Source: Acidobacteriota bacterium
GTDB taxonomy: Bacteria > Acidobacteriota > Vicinamibacteria > Vicinamibacterales > CAVVIG01
DNA length: 33,923 nt
Assembly: GCA_018268955.1 (NCBI GenBank)
Contig: JAFDVO010000008.1
Coordinates: 86,988-120,910, forward strand
Direction of reading: 5' to 3'
The notes beneath the pieces were generated by a model, which was not told the origin of the DNA, made no database searches, and worked only from the letters and a program-made list of their open reading frames with translations. Shown here piece by piece: positions 15,849-22,386 of the stretch. Position numbers and translations under genes: made by a program. Position 1 is the stretch's first letter, and each line of letters begins with the position of its first letter.

Positions 15849-16506
15849 AATACATCCACGGCTCCTGGCGCTTCTTGCGGAACACGAAGACGCCAATCAG
15901 CCCCATCACGAAGCCAGCGACGTGGGCCATGAAGGCGACGCCTCCCGATCCGCCGGTGCTGGCCGTGACCGCAATGGCCCCGGCCGAGAAGAGCTGCATC
16001 AGGAACCAGAAGCCGAGCAGGAAGATGGCCGGCAGCTCGATGATGTCGACGAAGATGATGAACGGCACGAGGGTGAGAACCCGCGACTGCGGGTACAGCA
16101 CGAAGTACGCACCCATCACCCCCGCGATTGCGCCGCTGGCGCCAATCATCGGGACCGTGGACTCGGGGTCGAGCAGGATCTGTCCGAACGCCGCCACACA
16201 CCCGCAGAGCAGGTAGAACACGATGAACCGGCCGTGGCCCATGCGGTCCTCGACGTTGTCCCCGAAGATCCAGAGGTACCACATGTTCCCGATGACGTGG
16301 GACCAGCTGCCGTGCAGGAACATCGAGGTCAGCAGCGTCGTCGGCACGAAGTCGGCCGGCACCACGCCGAAGATGTCGAGGAAGACCGCGAGCTGCTGCC
16401 GCGGCATGGACACTTCGTACATCCACGCGACGGCGTTGATGAGGATGATGGTGACGGTGATGTAAGGGGTCGTCCGGGACGGGATGACGTCCCGAAGGGG
16501 GATCAT
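15847..16506 (-). CDS. rhomboid family intramembrane serine protease
   Basis: 219 residues with six predicted membrane helices. The active site is clear: GASGAIAG with nucleophile Ser124, and HVAGF with His195. The oxyanion-side motif HGSWSHVIGNMW (His70, Asn74) lies in the second helix region. The N-terminus MIPLRDVIPSRTTPYIT is typical of the short bacterial rhomboids with minimal cytosolic parts. It acts in the inner membrane and cuts transmembrane segments; no substrate is evident from the neighbours. It is convergent with the caspase-like gene and separated from the upstream isopropylmalate synthase gene by an inverted heptad array. Confidence 0.95.
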   Translation of the reverse strand: MIPLRDVIPSRTTPYITVTIILINAVAWMYEVSMPRQQLAVFLDIFGVVPADFVPTTLLTSMFLHGSWSHVIGNMWYLWIFGDNVEDRMGHGRFIVFYLLCGCVAAFGQILLDPESTVPMIGASGAIAGVMGAYFVLYPQSRVLTLVPFIIFVDIIELPAIFLLGFWFLMQLFSAGAIAVTASTGGSGGVAFMAHVAGFVMGLIGVFVFRKKRQEPWMY

Positions 16507-16530
16507 GGGGGAAATCCTGTCAATTGCTGA

Positions 16531-16628
16531 GCGCCGAATGCTAATCGCTAAAGTGAAGCCACGCCGGCGAGTGACACGCCCTGCGCCTTCAGATTAGCAA
16601 TTAGCGATTCGCGATTCGCAATCTGGCG
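16531..16628. repeat. inverted pair of heptad arrays (ttagcaa/ttcgcga family)
   Basis: The left arm has four heptads (16531-16558: gcgccga, atgctaa, tcgctaa, agtgaag). The right arm has six (16587-16628: cttcaga, ttagcaa, ttagcga, ttcgcga, ttcgcaa, tctggcg). The arms are reverse complementary, beginning with GCGCC at the outer edges and CTTCA/TGAAG at the inner edges. The intervening 28 bp form a GC-rich loop. The same word family recurs upstream of leuD (22211-22287). Confidence 0.85.
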
Positions 16629-16638
16629 CCGGCCCCGT

Positions 16639-17826
16639 TCAGCCCGCGACCTCCGCTGTCTGTCCCGAGCGGACGCGTTCGACGATGCGGCGGATGTCGT
16701 TGTCGCCGATCGACTTGCGGTGTTCGCCCATCGTGACGACCGCGTGGTAGACCTGGGCGAGCTCGTCCTGCGTGAGCGTCAGGCCCAGGTGCTCGGCGCG
16801 CTGGCCAACGGCGTGGCGACCGGAATGACGACCGAGCACGAGCTGGTTCGAAGGCTGCCCGACGTCGGCCGGACGCATGATCTCGTAGGTGCGCGAGTCC
16901 TTCAGCATCCCGTCCTGGTGGATGCCGGCTTCATGCGCGAAGGCGTTGCGACCGACGATGGCCTTGTTCGACTGCACCGGTTCGGACGTGAGCTTCGAGA
17001 GGAGCTGGCTCGTCTCGAACAGCAGCGGCGTGTTAATGGCCGTGTCGTAGGGGAGCCGGTCCTGGCGGACGCGCAGCGCCATGACGATCTCTTCGAGTGA
17101 TGCGTTGCCGGCCCGCTCGCCAATGCCGTTGATCGTGCACTCGACCTGGCGGACGCCACCGTCGATGGCCGCGAGCGAGTTGGCGACGGCGAGGCCCAGG
17201 TCGTCGTGGCAGTGCGTGCTGAAGATTGCCTTGTCGGAGTTCGGCACGCGACCGATGATGTCCGCGAAGAAGGCGCGGGTTTCATCGGGCACGCCGTAGC
17301 CGACCGTGTCAGGCAGGTTGATCGTCGTCGCCCCGTTCTTGATGGCAGCCTCGACAACCCGGCAGAGGAAGTCGCGATCGCTGCGCGTCGCATCCTCTGC
17401 CGAAAACTCCACATCGTCAGTAAAGTTGCGCGCGCGGCTCACGTTGTCGACGATCGCCTCGAGGCACTGCTCGCGGGTGATGCGCAGCTTGGCCGAGAGG
17501 TGCAGATCGGACGTCGCCAGGAACGTGTGAATGCGCTTCCGTTCGGCAGGTTCGAGCGCCCGCGCGGCTTCCTCGATGTCCTTCGGACGGCAACGCGCCA
17601 GCGCCGCGATGACGGGGCGCCGCACTTCGAGGGCCACCTGCCGCGTCGCTTCGGCGTCTGCCGGCGAGGCGATGGGGAAGCCCGCCTCGATGATGTCCAC
17701 CCCGAGCGCATCGAGCGCACGCGCCATGCTCAGCTTGGAGGGCACGTCCATCGAGAAACCGGGCGCCTGCTCACCATCGCGCAGCGTGGTGTCGAACACG
17801 ACAATACGGGTGGAATCGTGGCTCAT
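16639..17826 (-). CDS. leuA: short 2-isopropylmalate synthase-family protein (no regulatory domain)
   Basis: 395 residues from ATG 17826. It belongs to the LeuA/homocitrate synthase/NifV family: [16 protein letters not shown] (11-26, catalytic Arg16, metal Asp17), [10 protein letters not shown], the [13 protein letters not shown] metal motif, [15 protein letters not shown], and [13 protein letters not shown]. It condenses acetyl-CoA with a 2-oxo acid. Leucine synthesis is favoured because leuC and leuD lie 4-6 kb away. The protein ends at [13 protein letters not shown], so the ~120-residue C-terminal allosteric domain of typical ~510-residue LeuA is absent. Homocitrate or citramalate synthase remains possible. 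ATG 17826 is chosen because [18 protein letters not shown] is the normal N-terminus and a promoter sits just upstream; the longer frame crosses the divergent LysR gene. Confidence 0.88.
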   Translation of the reverse strand: MSHDSTRIVVFDTTLRDGEQAPGFSMDVPSKLSMARALDALGVDIIEAGFPIASPADAEATRQVALEVRRPVIAALARCRPKDIEEAARALEPAERKRIHTFLATSDLHLSAKLRITREQCLEAIVDNVSRARNFTDDVEFSAEDATRSDRDFLCRVVEAAIKNGATTINLPDTVGYGVPDETRAFFADIIGRVPNSDKAIFSTHCHDDLGLAVANSLAAIDGGVRQVECTINGIGERAGNASLEEIVMALRVRQDRLPYDTAINTPLLFETSQLLSKLTSEPVQSNKAIVGRNAFAHEAGIHQDGMLKDSRTYEIMRPADVGQPSNQLVLGRHSGRHAVGQRAEHLGLTLTQDELAQVYHAVVTMGEHRKSIGDNDIRRIVERVRSGQTAEVAG

Positions 17827-17833
17827 GGAGATT

Positions 17834-17863
17834 GTTGTAGCCCCGCCATGATTAGAAGTCAAA
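17834..17863 (-). promoter_or_regulatory. leuA promoter, predicted leaderless
   Basis: On the minus strand, TTTGAC (17863-17858) and TACAAC (17839-17834) are spaced by 18 bp, and 7 nt separate the -10 from ATG 17826. Transcription should start at or next to the start codon. Confidence 0.55.
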
Positions 17864-17872
17864 GCGATAATC
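17850..17872. promoter_or_regulatory. candidate LysR operator, GATTA-N13-TAATC
   Basis: An inverted repeat with arms 17850-17854 and 17868-17872 sits in the 70-bp divergent leuA/lysR spacer and overlaps the leuA -35. Its placement fits a LysR-type site that could control both genes. It is not a strict T-N11-A match, so this is inference. Confidence 0.35.
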
Positions 17873-17884
17873 TTTACCTTACAA

Positions 17885-17890
17885 TAAACT
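17885..17890 (+). promoter_or_regulatory. candidate -10 TAAACT of the LysR gene
   Basis: TAAACT is 6 nt before ATG 17897, the same spacing as at 1451 and 29745. TACAAT at 17880-17885 overlaps it and is an alternative. No clear -35 is seen, which would fit an activator-dependent promoter. Confidence 0.45.
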
Positions 17891-17896
17891 CGATTT

Positions 17897-18784
17897 ATGG
17901 ATTTGACCGCGCTCCGGATCTTCCTGACCGTCGCCGAAGAGCGTAGCTTCTCTCGCGCCGCCGCGAAGGTGCACCGTACGCAACCGGCGGTCAGCCAGGC
18001 GGTGAAGCGGCTCGAGGATGACCTTGGCGAGCAGCTCTTCGACCGCTCCTCGAAGAGCGGCACGCTGACCGACGCGGGCCGCGTGCTCCAGAATTACGGC
18101 CAGCGGCTGGTGCGGCTGGCTGAAGAAACCGAGTCCGCCATGCGCGAGCTGCGCGACCTTCGGCGAGGGCGCGTGCTCATCGGTGCGAACGAAGCGGCCA
18201 TCCACACGCTGCTGCCGCTCATGAAGCGCTTCCGCGAGAAGTACCCGGACATCGCGATCGACGTCCGGCGCGTCCCGGCGCGGCAGATTGCCGTCGAAGT
18301 GCAGCAGGGGAGCCTCGATTTTGGCGCGCTGACCTTCAGGCCGCAGGAGGAGGGGCTGCTCGAGGTGCCTGTCGGCGAGGACGAACTCGTGCTGCTCGTG
18401 CCGCCGCATCACCCGTTCGCGAAGCGCAAGCAGGTGACGATGGGGGACGCGGCGGGCGTGCCGGTCGTCGCCCACAACGATCCTTCGCCGGCCCGTGAAC
18501 GCGTCCTGCGTCTCTTCGAGGAGCAGCACATCACCCTCAACATGGTGATTGCGCTGCCGAGCCTCGACGGCATCAAGCGGGCGGTCGAACTCGAACTCGG
18601 CGTGGCGCTGCTTCCGCGTCGGTGCGCCGTGACCGAAATCGCGAGCGGTCGCCTCGTCGCCGTCCCGGTGCAGGGGATCTCACGCAAGCGCCAGCTCACG
18701 CTCGTCTGCCGGAATGCCCACCGTTCACATGCGGCGAATGCGTTCCTGCAGGTCGCACGAGAGGCCTCGAAGGAAGAGGCCTGA
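17897..18784 (+). CDS. LysR-family transcriptional regulator
   Basis: 295 residues with the N-terminal winged helix-turn-helix of the LysR family (MDLTALRIFLTVAEERSFSR, then AAAKVHRTQPAVSQAVKRLEDDLGEQLFDR) and a C-terminal periplasmic-binding-protein-like effector domain (about 90-290). It is divergent from the isopropylmalate synthase gene with only 70 bp between starts, the common layout for a LysR protein that regulates its neighbour. The effector is unknown; an intermediate of leucine synthesis is a reasonable inference. ATG 17897 is the natural start because the HTH begins at once. It is followed by an inverted repeat array and the cobS gene. Confidence 0.92.
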   Translation: MDLTALRIFLTVAEERSFSRAAAKVHRTQPAVSQAVKRLEDDLGEQLFDRSSKSGTLTDAGRVLQNYGQRLVRLAEETESAMRELRDLRRGRVLIGANEAAIHTLLPLMKRFREKYPDIAIDVRRVPARQIAVEVQQGSLDFGALTFRPQEEGLLEVPVGEDELVLLVPPHHPFAKRKQVTMGDAAGVPVVAHNDPSPARERVLRLFEEQHITLNMVIALPSLDGIKRAVELELGVALLPRRCAVTEIASGRLVAVPVQGISRKRQLTLVCRNAHRSHAANAFLQVAREASKEEA

Positions 18785-18799
18785 GTGCCACCTGCCGAA

Positions 18800-18911
18800 G
18801 GCTCCGGACTTCAGGCTCCCGACTCCGGGCCGGGTTGGCTCCAGGCCGCGTTGCTTCCAGGCCCGAAGTCGACTGCGCCCGAGGCCTGAGGCCAGGAGCC
18901 CGAAGCCCTAA
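18800..18911. repeat. inverted heptad arrays (ggctccg / gcccgaa family) before cobS
   Basis: Heptads ggctccg, gacttca, ggctccc, gactccg and ggccggg run in phase at 18800-18834. Two octads follow (843-858). Reverse-oriented heptads gcccgag, gcctgag, gccagga, gcccgaa and gccctaa run at 18877-18911. The halves are imperfect reverse complements, so a long stem is possible. The last unit overlaps the TAAAAT -10 of cobS. The same family occurs at 1244-1403 and 21527-21618. Confidence 0.8.
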
Positions 18912-18914
18912 AAT
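18909..18914 (+). promoter_or_regulatory. candidate -10 TAAAAT of cobST
   Basis: TAAAAT directly ends the repeat array. It lies 3 nt before GTG 18918 and 12 nt before GTG 18927. A start of transcription near 18921 would favour GTG 18927 with a leader of only about 6 nt. Confidence 0.45.
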
Positions 18915-18917
18915 GGT

Positions 18918-19910
18918 GTGATACGCGTGACGAGCATTCTCCCCACCCTTCCTGACACCACCGTTTCCGCCCGCGACGTCTTCGGCATCGACACCGATCT
19001 CACGGTTCCGGCCTTCTCGTTCACCGACGAGCATGTGCCGCCGCTGGATGCCGGGTATGTGTTCGAGCGCGAGACGACGCTGGCCCTGCTGGCGGGGTTC
19101 CTCCACAACCGCCGCGTGCTCGTGCAGGGGCGCCACGGCACCGGCAAGTCGAGCCACGTGGAGCAGGTGGCAGCGCGCCTGAACTGGCCCTGTGTGCGCG
19201 TGAACCTCGATGGCCACGTCACGCGAATGGACCTGATCGGCAAGGACGCGATCGTGCTGCGCGATGGCCGTCAGGTGACCGAGTTCCAGCCCGGCATCCT
19301 CACCTGGGCGCTCCAGCGTCCCTGCGCGCTGGTGTTCGATGAGTACGACGCCGGGCGCGCAGACGTGATGTTCGTGATCCAGCGTGTGCTGGAAGTCGAA
19401 GGGAGACTGACGCTCCTGGATCAGAGCAGGGTCATCGAGCCGCATCCGGCCTTTCGCCTCTTCGCCACGGCCAACACCATCGGTCTTGGCGATGCGACGG
19501 GGCTCTACCACGGCACGCAGCCGCTCAACCAGGGCCAGATGGACCGCTGGAACATCGTCGTCACGCTGAACTACCTGTCGCACGATCAGGAGATGAACGT
19601 GGTGCTCGCGAGGTGCCCCGAGTACCGGACCGAGCAGGGACGGCAGACGGTCAGCGCGATGGTGGCGCTCGCCGCGCTGACACGACGCGGATTCGCGGAT
19701 GGTGATCTGTCGACGGTGATGTCTCCGCGCACCGTGGTGACCTGGGCTGAAAACGCGACGCTCTTCCACGATCTCGCCCTCGCGTTCCGGCTGACCTTCC
19801 TGAATCGCTGCGATGAAGACGAGCGGGCGCTGGTCGCCGAGTACTACCAGCGCTGCATCGGCCACGATCTTCCCGCGGAGCCCGCACCGAAGGGGCCGCC
19901 GGTCCGCTGA
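18918..19910 (+). CDS. cobS: CobS-like cobaltochelatase AAA+ subunit
   Basis: 330 residues from GTG 18918; GTG 18927 is equally plausible. The sequence follows alphaproteobacterial CobS closely: ARDVFGID near the N-terminus, YVFERETTLALLAGF, Walker A GRHGTGKSS (about 71-79), ARLNWPCVRVNLDGHVTR, Walker B ALVFDEYDAG (about 137-146), FRLFATANTIGLGD and STVMSPRTVVTWAEN. In aerobic cobalamin synthesis, CobS and CobT form the ATPase cage that drives CobN to insert cobalt into hydrogenobyrinate diamide. It is the MoxR-VWA type pair best known with a function. cobT starts 1 bp downstream. No cobN is in the window. Confidence 0.92.
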   Translation: MIRVTSILPTLPDTTVSARDVFGIDTDLTVPAFSFTDEHVPPLDAGYVFERETTLALLAGFLHNRRVLVQGRHGTGKSSHVEQVAARLNWPCVRVNLDGHVTRMDLIGKDAIVLRDGRQVTEFQPGILTWALQRPCALVFDEYDAGRADVMFVIQRVLEVEGRLTLLDQSRVIEPHPAFRLFATANTIGLGDATGLYHGTQPLNQGQMDRWNIVVTLNYLSHDQEMNVVLARCPEYRTEQGRQTVSAMVALAALTRRGFADGDLSTVMSPRTVVTWAENATLFHDLALAFRLTFLNRCDEDERALVAEYYQRCIGHDLPAEPAPKGPPVR

Positions 19911-19911
19911 C

Positions 19912-21522
19912 GTGAACAGCCGCACGATCGAGGCGATTGCCGCCTGCACCCGCACACTCGGCCAGGCGCCGGATGCCGACGCGGACCTGTTCGCATCCGA
20001 TGCGGTCACGCTCGGTCCGCTGCGGGCGCATGCCGACCGGCTGGCCCTTCGCACTCGGTTTCACGACGACACCGTGGATGCCACGTGTCGACCCGCAGAG
20101 GCTGCGGCTGCCTCGCTCTACGACTCGTTGTCACGCGCGCGGCTCGATGCGCTGGGAGCGCGGTGGCTGCAGGGGATCCGCGAGAACCTGGTCCAGTTCC
20201 CCGGCGTCGACCAGGACGGCCTCCGGTGGCTGGCCTTTGAGCGGTTCAGCGGCGTCGCCTCCCCCGCCGAGAAGCGCGAGATCGCGCAGCTCGCCGGCGC
20301 GACGCTGAGCCCGCCTCTCCTCGGCGCGCTCGCCGCACTTGCTGACCTGCTCGAGGACCAGCGTCGATTCGCCGCCGAGGCGGCCGCATGGGCCGTGGCT
20401 GCAAGCGGACAGGTGCCGACCGATGTGCCGCGCGGCGCAACGCGCGGCTTCGCGATCCCCGATACCCCCGTTGGTGCGGACATCCGACGCGGGCGTTATG
20501 CGCTGCCCGGCCGCACACGGCCACGAGAAGCCACCCAGGACTCCGAGAGCGGTTCACACACCGAGGCGCCCCGTCCAGACGATGACCCGGTTGCGGCGCT
20601 GCTTGGCTACCGTGCTTACACGACCGCCTTCGACCGCATCGTCAATGCCACGGCGCTCGCCAGCCGCGAGGAACTCGAGCGCCTGCGCCTCGCGCTCGAC
20701 GCAGACTTCTCGCAGGTGCGGTCGCTCGTCTCGCGACTGGCCAAACGGCTCATGCGCGTGCTCATGGCGAAGCAGACGCGCGAGTGGCGCTTCGACCAGG
20801 ACGACGGGTTTCTCGATCCGTCAAGGCTGCCCGTGTTCGTGGCGAGCGGCGGGGCGGCACGTCCCTTCAAGCAGGAGTTCGAATCGCCGTTTCCGAGCAC
20901 GGTGGTGTCGTTGCTCATCGATCACTCAGGGTCGATGGCGGGACGGCCCATGAAGATCGCGGCGCTCACCGTCGAGATCTTTGCACGGGTGCTCGAGCGG
21001 TGCGGCGTGAAGTGCGAGGTGCTCGGGTTCACCACGCAGGAATGGGACGGCGGCGAGCCCGCGCGGCAGTGGGCGGCTGATGGCTACCCGCCAGAGCCTG
21101 GTCGTCTCAATGCACTCGAGCACATCGTGATCAAGGCCGCCGACACACCGTGGCGTCGCGCGCGCCTTGCGCTCGGGTTGTTCCTGCGGGACGAGATGCT
21201 GAAGGAGAACATCGACGGCGAAGCGCTGGCTTGGGCCCATCGGCGGCTGCTCGCCCGGCCGGAGCAGCGCCGCATTCTCGTGGTGATCTCGGACGGCACG
21301 CCGATGGACGAAGCGACGTTCGCGGCCAACGGGTTCGACTACCTCGATGGCCACCTGCTCGGGGTGGTGCGGCACATCGAACGCGGCTCGCCCGTGAAGC
21401 TCGCCGCCATCGGCATTGGCGTGGACGTGTCGCAGTTCTACAGCAATGCGACCCGGATCTCGAAGATCGACGACCTGGGTCCCGCGCTGACGGCGAAGTT
21501 GTTGGGGCTGTTGTCCGAATGA
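19912..21522 (+). CDS. cobT: CobT-like cobaltochelatase VWA subunit
   Basis: 536 residues from GTG 19912, which follows the cobS stop by one base. The C-terminal VWA domain is CobT-like: LLIDHSGSMAGRPMKIAAL (MIDAS Asp337, Ser339, Ser341), LERCGVKCEVLGFTT, ADTPWRRARLALGLF, MLKENIDGEALAWAHRRL, and RRILVVISDGTPMD. The N-terminal half carries the helical CobT domain. The acidic linker typical of alphaproteobacterial CobT (~630 residues) is shortened to a brief stretch around DSESGSHTEAPRPDDD. The longer upstream frame overlaps cobS and lacks family similarity. It acts with CobS in the cytoplasm. Confidence 0.92.
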   Translation: MNSRTIEAIAACTRTLGQAPDADADLFASDAVTLGPLRAHADRLALRTRFHDDTVDATCRPAEAAAASLYDSLSRARLDALGARWLQGIRENLVQFPGVDQDGLRWLAFERFSGVASPAEKREIAQLAGATLSPPLLGALAALADLLEDQRRFAAEAAAWAVAASGQVPTDVPRGATRGFAIPDTPVGADIRRGRYALPGRTRPREATQDSESGSHTEAPRPDDDPVAALLGYRAYTTAFDRIVNATALASREELERLRLALDADFSQVRSLVSRLAKRLMRVLMAKQTREWRFDQDDGFLDPSRLPVFVASGGAARPFKQEFESPFPSTVVSLLIDHSGSMAGRPMKIAALTVEIFARVLERCGVKCEVLGFTTQEWDGGEPARQWAADGYPPEPGRLNALEHIVIKAADTPWRRARLALGLFLRDEMLKENIDGEALAWAHRRLLARPEQRRILVVISDGTPMDEATFAANGFDYLDGHLLGVVRHIERGSPVKLAAIGIGVDVSQFYSNATRISKIDDLGPALTAKLLGLLSE

Positions 21523-21526
21523 GAGA

Positions 21527-21618
21527 GGCTTCGGGCTTCGGACTTCAGGCTCAGGAGCGGGTCGGCTCCCGGCCGGAAGCCGACGGTGCCTGAAGCCGGG
21601 AGTCTGAAGCCCAGAGCC
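21527..21618. repeat. inverted heptad arrays between convergent cobT and leuD
   Basis: Seven heptads (ggcttcg x2, gacttca, ggctcag, gagcggg, tcggctc, ccggccg) are followed by reverse-complementary units (gaagccg, an octad, tgaagcc, gggagtc, tgaagcc, cagagcc). The outer arms pair GGCTTCGGGCTTC-like with GAAGCCCAGAGCC-like sequence. The element begins 5 bp after the cobT stop and ends 4 bp before the leuD stop, so it could act as a bidirectional transcript end. Confidence 0.85.
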
Positions 21619-21621
21619 GGA

Positions 21622-22209
21622 TCAGAATCCCGCCACGTACGGCAGCCGCGCCGCGGTGGCCTTCACGTCGTCGTAGTCGGCCAGCAGCATCGCTGTCGGA
21701 TTCCACTTGTCGGTGAGGAACGCGTCACGCACGCCCGCGGGCAGTGCGCCCTGCACGGTGACGTCGCCGGCGGTGATGCGCCCGGTGCTGAGGTCGGCGG
21801 TGACCACCACATCGGGATGCTGCTCGATGTGGGCCTGCAGTTTCTCGATGTCGGCTTTCGCGGCGGTGAAGCAGGGGACGCCGAGGACCGACGAGTTGCC
21901 GCGGAAGATCTCCGAGAAGCTCTCGCCGACGATCGCCTTGATGCCCCATCGCAGGAGCCCCTGCGGCGCATGTTCGCGCGAGGAGCCGCAGCCGAAGTTC
22001 TCGTTCACCACCAGCAGCGACGCGCCCTGATAGGCCGCGTTGTTGAACGGGTGGCTCGGGTTGTCCTTCCGATCGTCCTCGAACACGTGCTTCTCGAGGC
22101 CGTCGAAGGTGACCGCCTTGAGAAACCGCGCCGGCATGATGCGGTCGGTGTCGAGTTCGTTGCCGCGCAGCGGAAGCGCGCGACCGGTCACAACGGTTAT
22201 GGGGGCCAT
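21622..22209 (-). CDS. leuD: 3-isopropylmalate dehydratase small subunit
   Basis: 195 residues, the usual LeuD length. Hallmarks are VVTGRALPLRGNELDTDRIMPARFLKAVTF at the N-terminus and the NFGCGSSREHAPQGL substrate-binding loop. With LeuC it isomerises 2-isopropylmalate to 3-isopropylmalate. It lies downstream of leuC on the same strand, separated by 177 bp filled with two repeat arrays; the second array stops 1 bp before the ATG. No Shine-Dalgarno sequence is evident in that array, so how the start is selected is unclear. Confidence 0.96.
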   Translation of the reverse strand: MAPITVVTGRALPLRGNELDTDRIMPARFLKAVTFDGLEKHVFEDDRKDNPSHPFNNAAYQGASLLVVNENFGCGSSREHAPQGLLRWGIKAIVGESFSEIFRGNSSVLGVPCFTAAKADIEKLQAHIEQHPDVVVTADLSTGRITAGDVTVQGALPAGVRDAFLTDKWNPTAMLLADYDDVKATAARLPYVAGF

Positions 22210-22210
22210 T

Positions 22211-22287
22211 GGTAATCGCTAAAGGCTAATTGCTAAAGGCTAATTGCTGAAGGCGAATCGCTAAAGGCGAATCGCTGATCGCTAATT
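22211..22287. repeat. eleven-unit heptad array abutting the leuD start
   Basis: Eleven consecutive 7-bp units without indel, of the gctaaag/gctaatt/gcgaatc type. The array begins 1 bp from the leuD ATG (22209) on its upstream side. The same word family is seen at 16531-16628. Confidence 0.92.
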
Positions 22288-22322
22288 GTGCTGGCGGCTG
22301 GGTGACTGCTACAGCGCGTCCT

Positions 22323-22378
22323 GCATTCCTGCATTCCTGCGTTGCTGCGTTCCTGCATTCCTGCATTCCTGCATCGCT
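22323..22378. repeat. seven-unit octad array (gcattcct) in the leuC-leuD spacer
   Basis: Seven 8-bp units in strict phase (gcattcct x2, gcgttgct, gcgttcct, gcattcct x2, gcatcgct). It starts 35 bp from the heptad array and ends 8 bp before the leuC stop. Its reverse complement is the word family of the array at 24701-24780. Confidence 0.92.
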
Positions 22379-22386
22379 GTGTCCCC

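Noticed and set aside
16518..16523. TTGACA on the minus strand as a -35 for the rhomboid gene
   Set aside because: It lies only 11 nt before the ATG, leaving no room for a -10 and a start of transcription.
17827..18063. N-terminal extension of the isopropylmalate synthase
   Set aside because: The extension is antisense to the LysR HTH coding region. The family N-terminus and promoter point to ATG 17826.
18918..21522. cobS/cobT as a second MoxR-BatA stress module
   Set aside because: Both proteins carry CobS- and CobT-specific stretches over their length, not just generic AAA+ and VWA motifs.
22211..22378. CRISPR array
   Set aside because: Units are 7-8 bp and contiguous, with no spacers and no cas genes. 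This is tandem repetition and not repeat-spacer structure.
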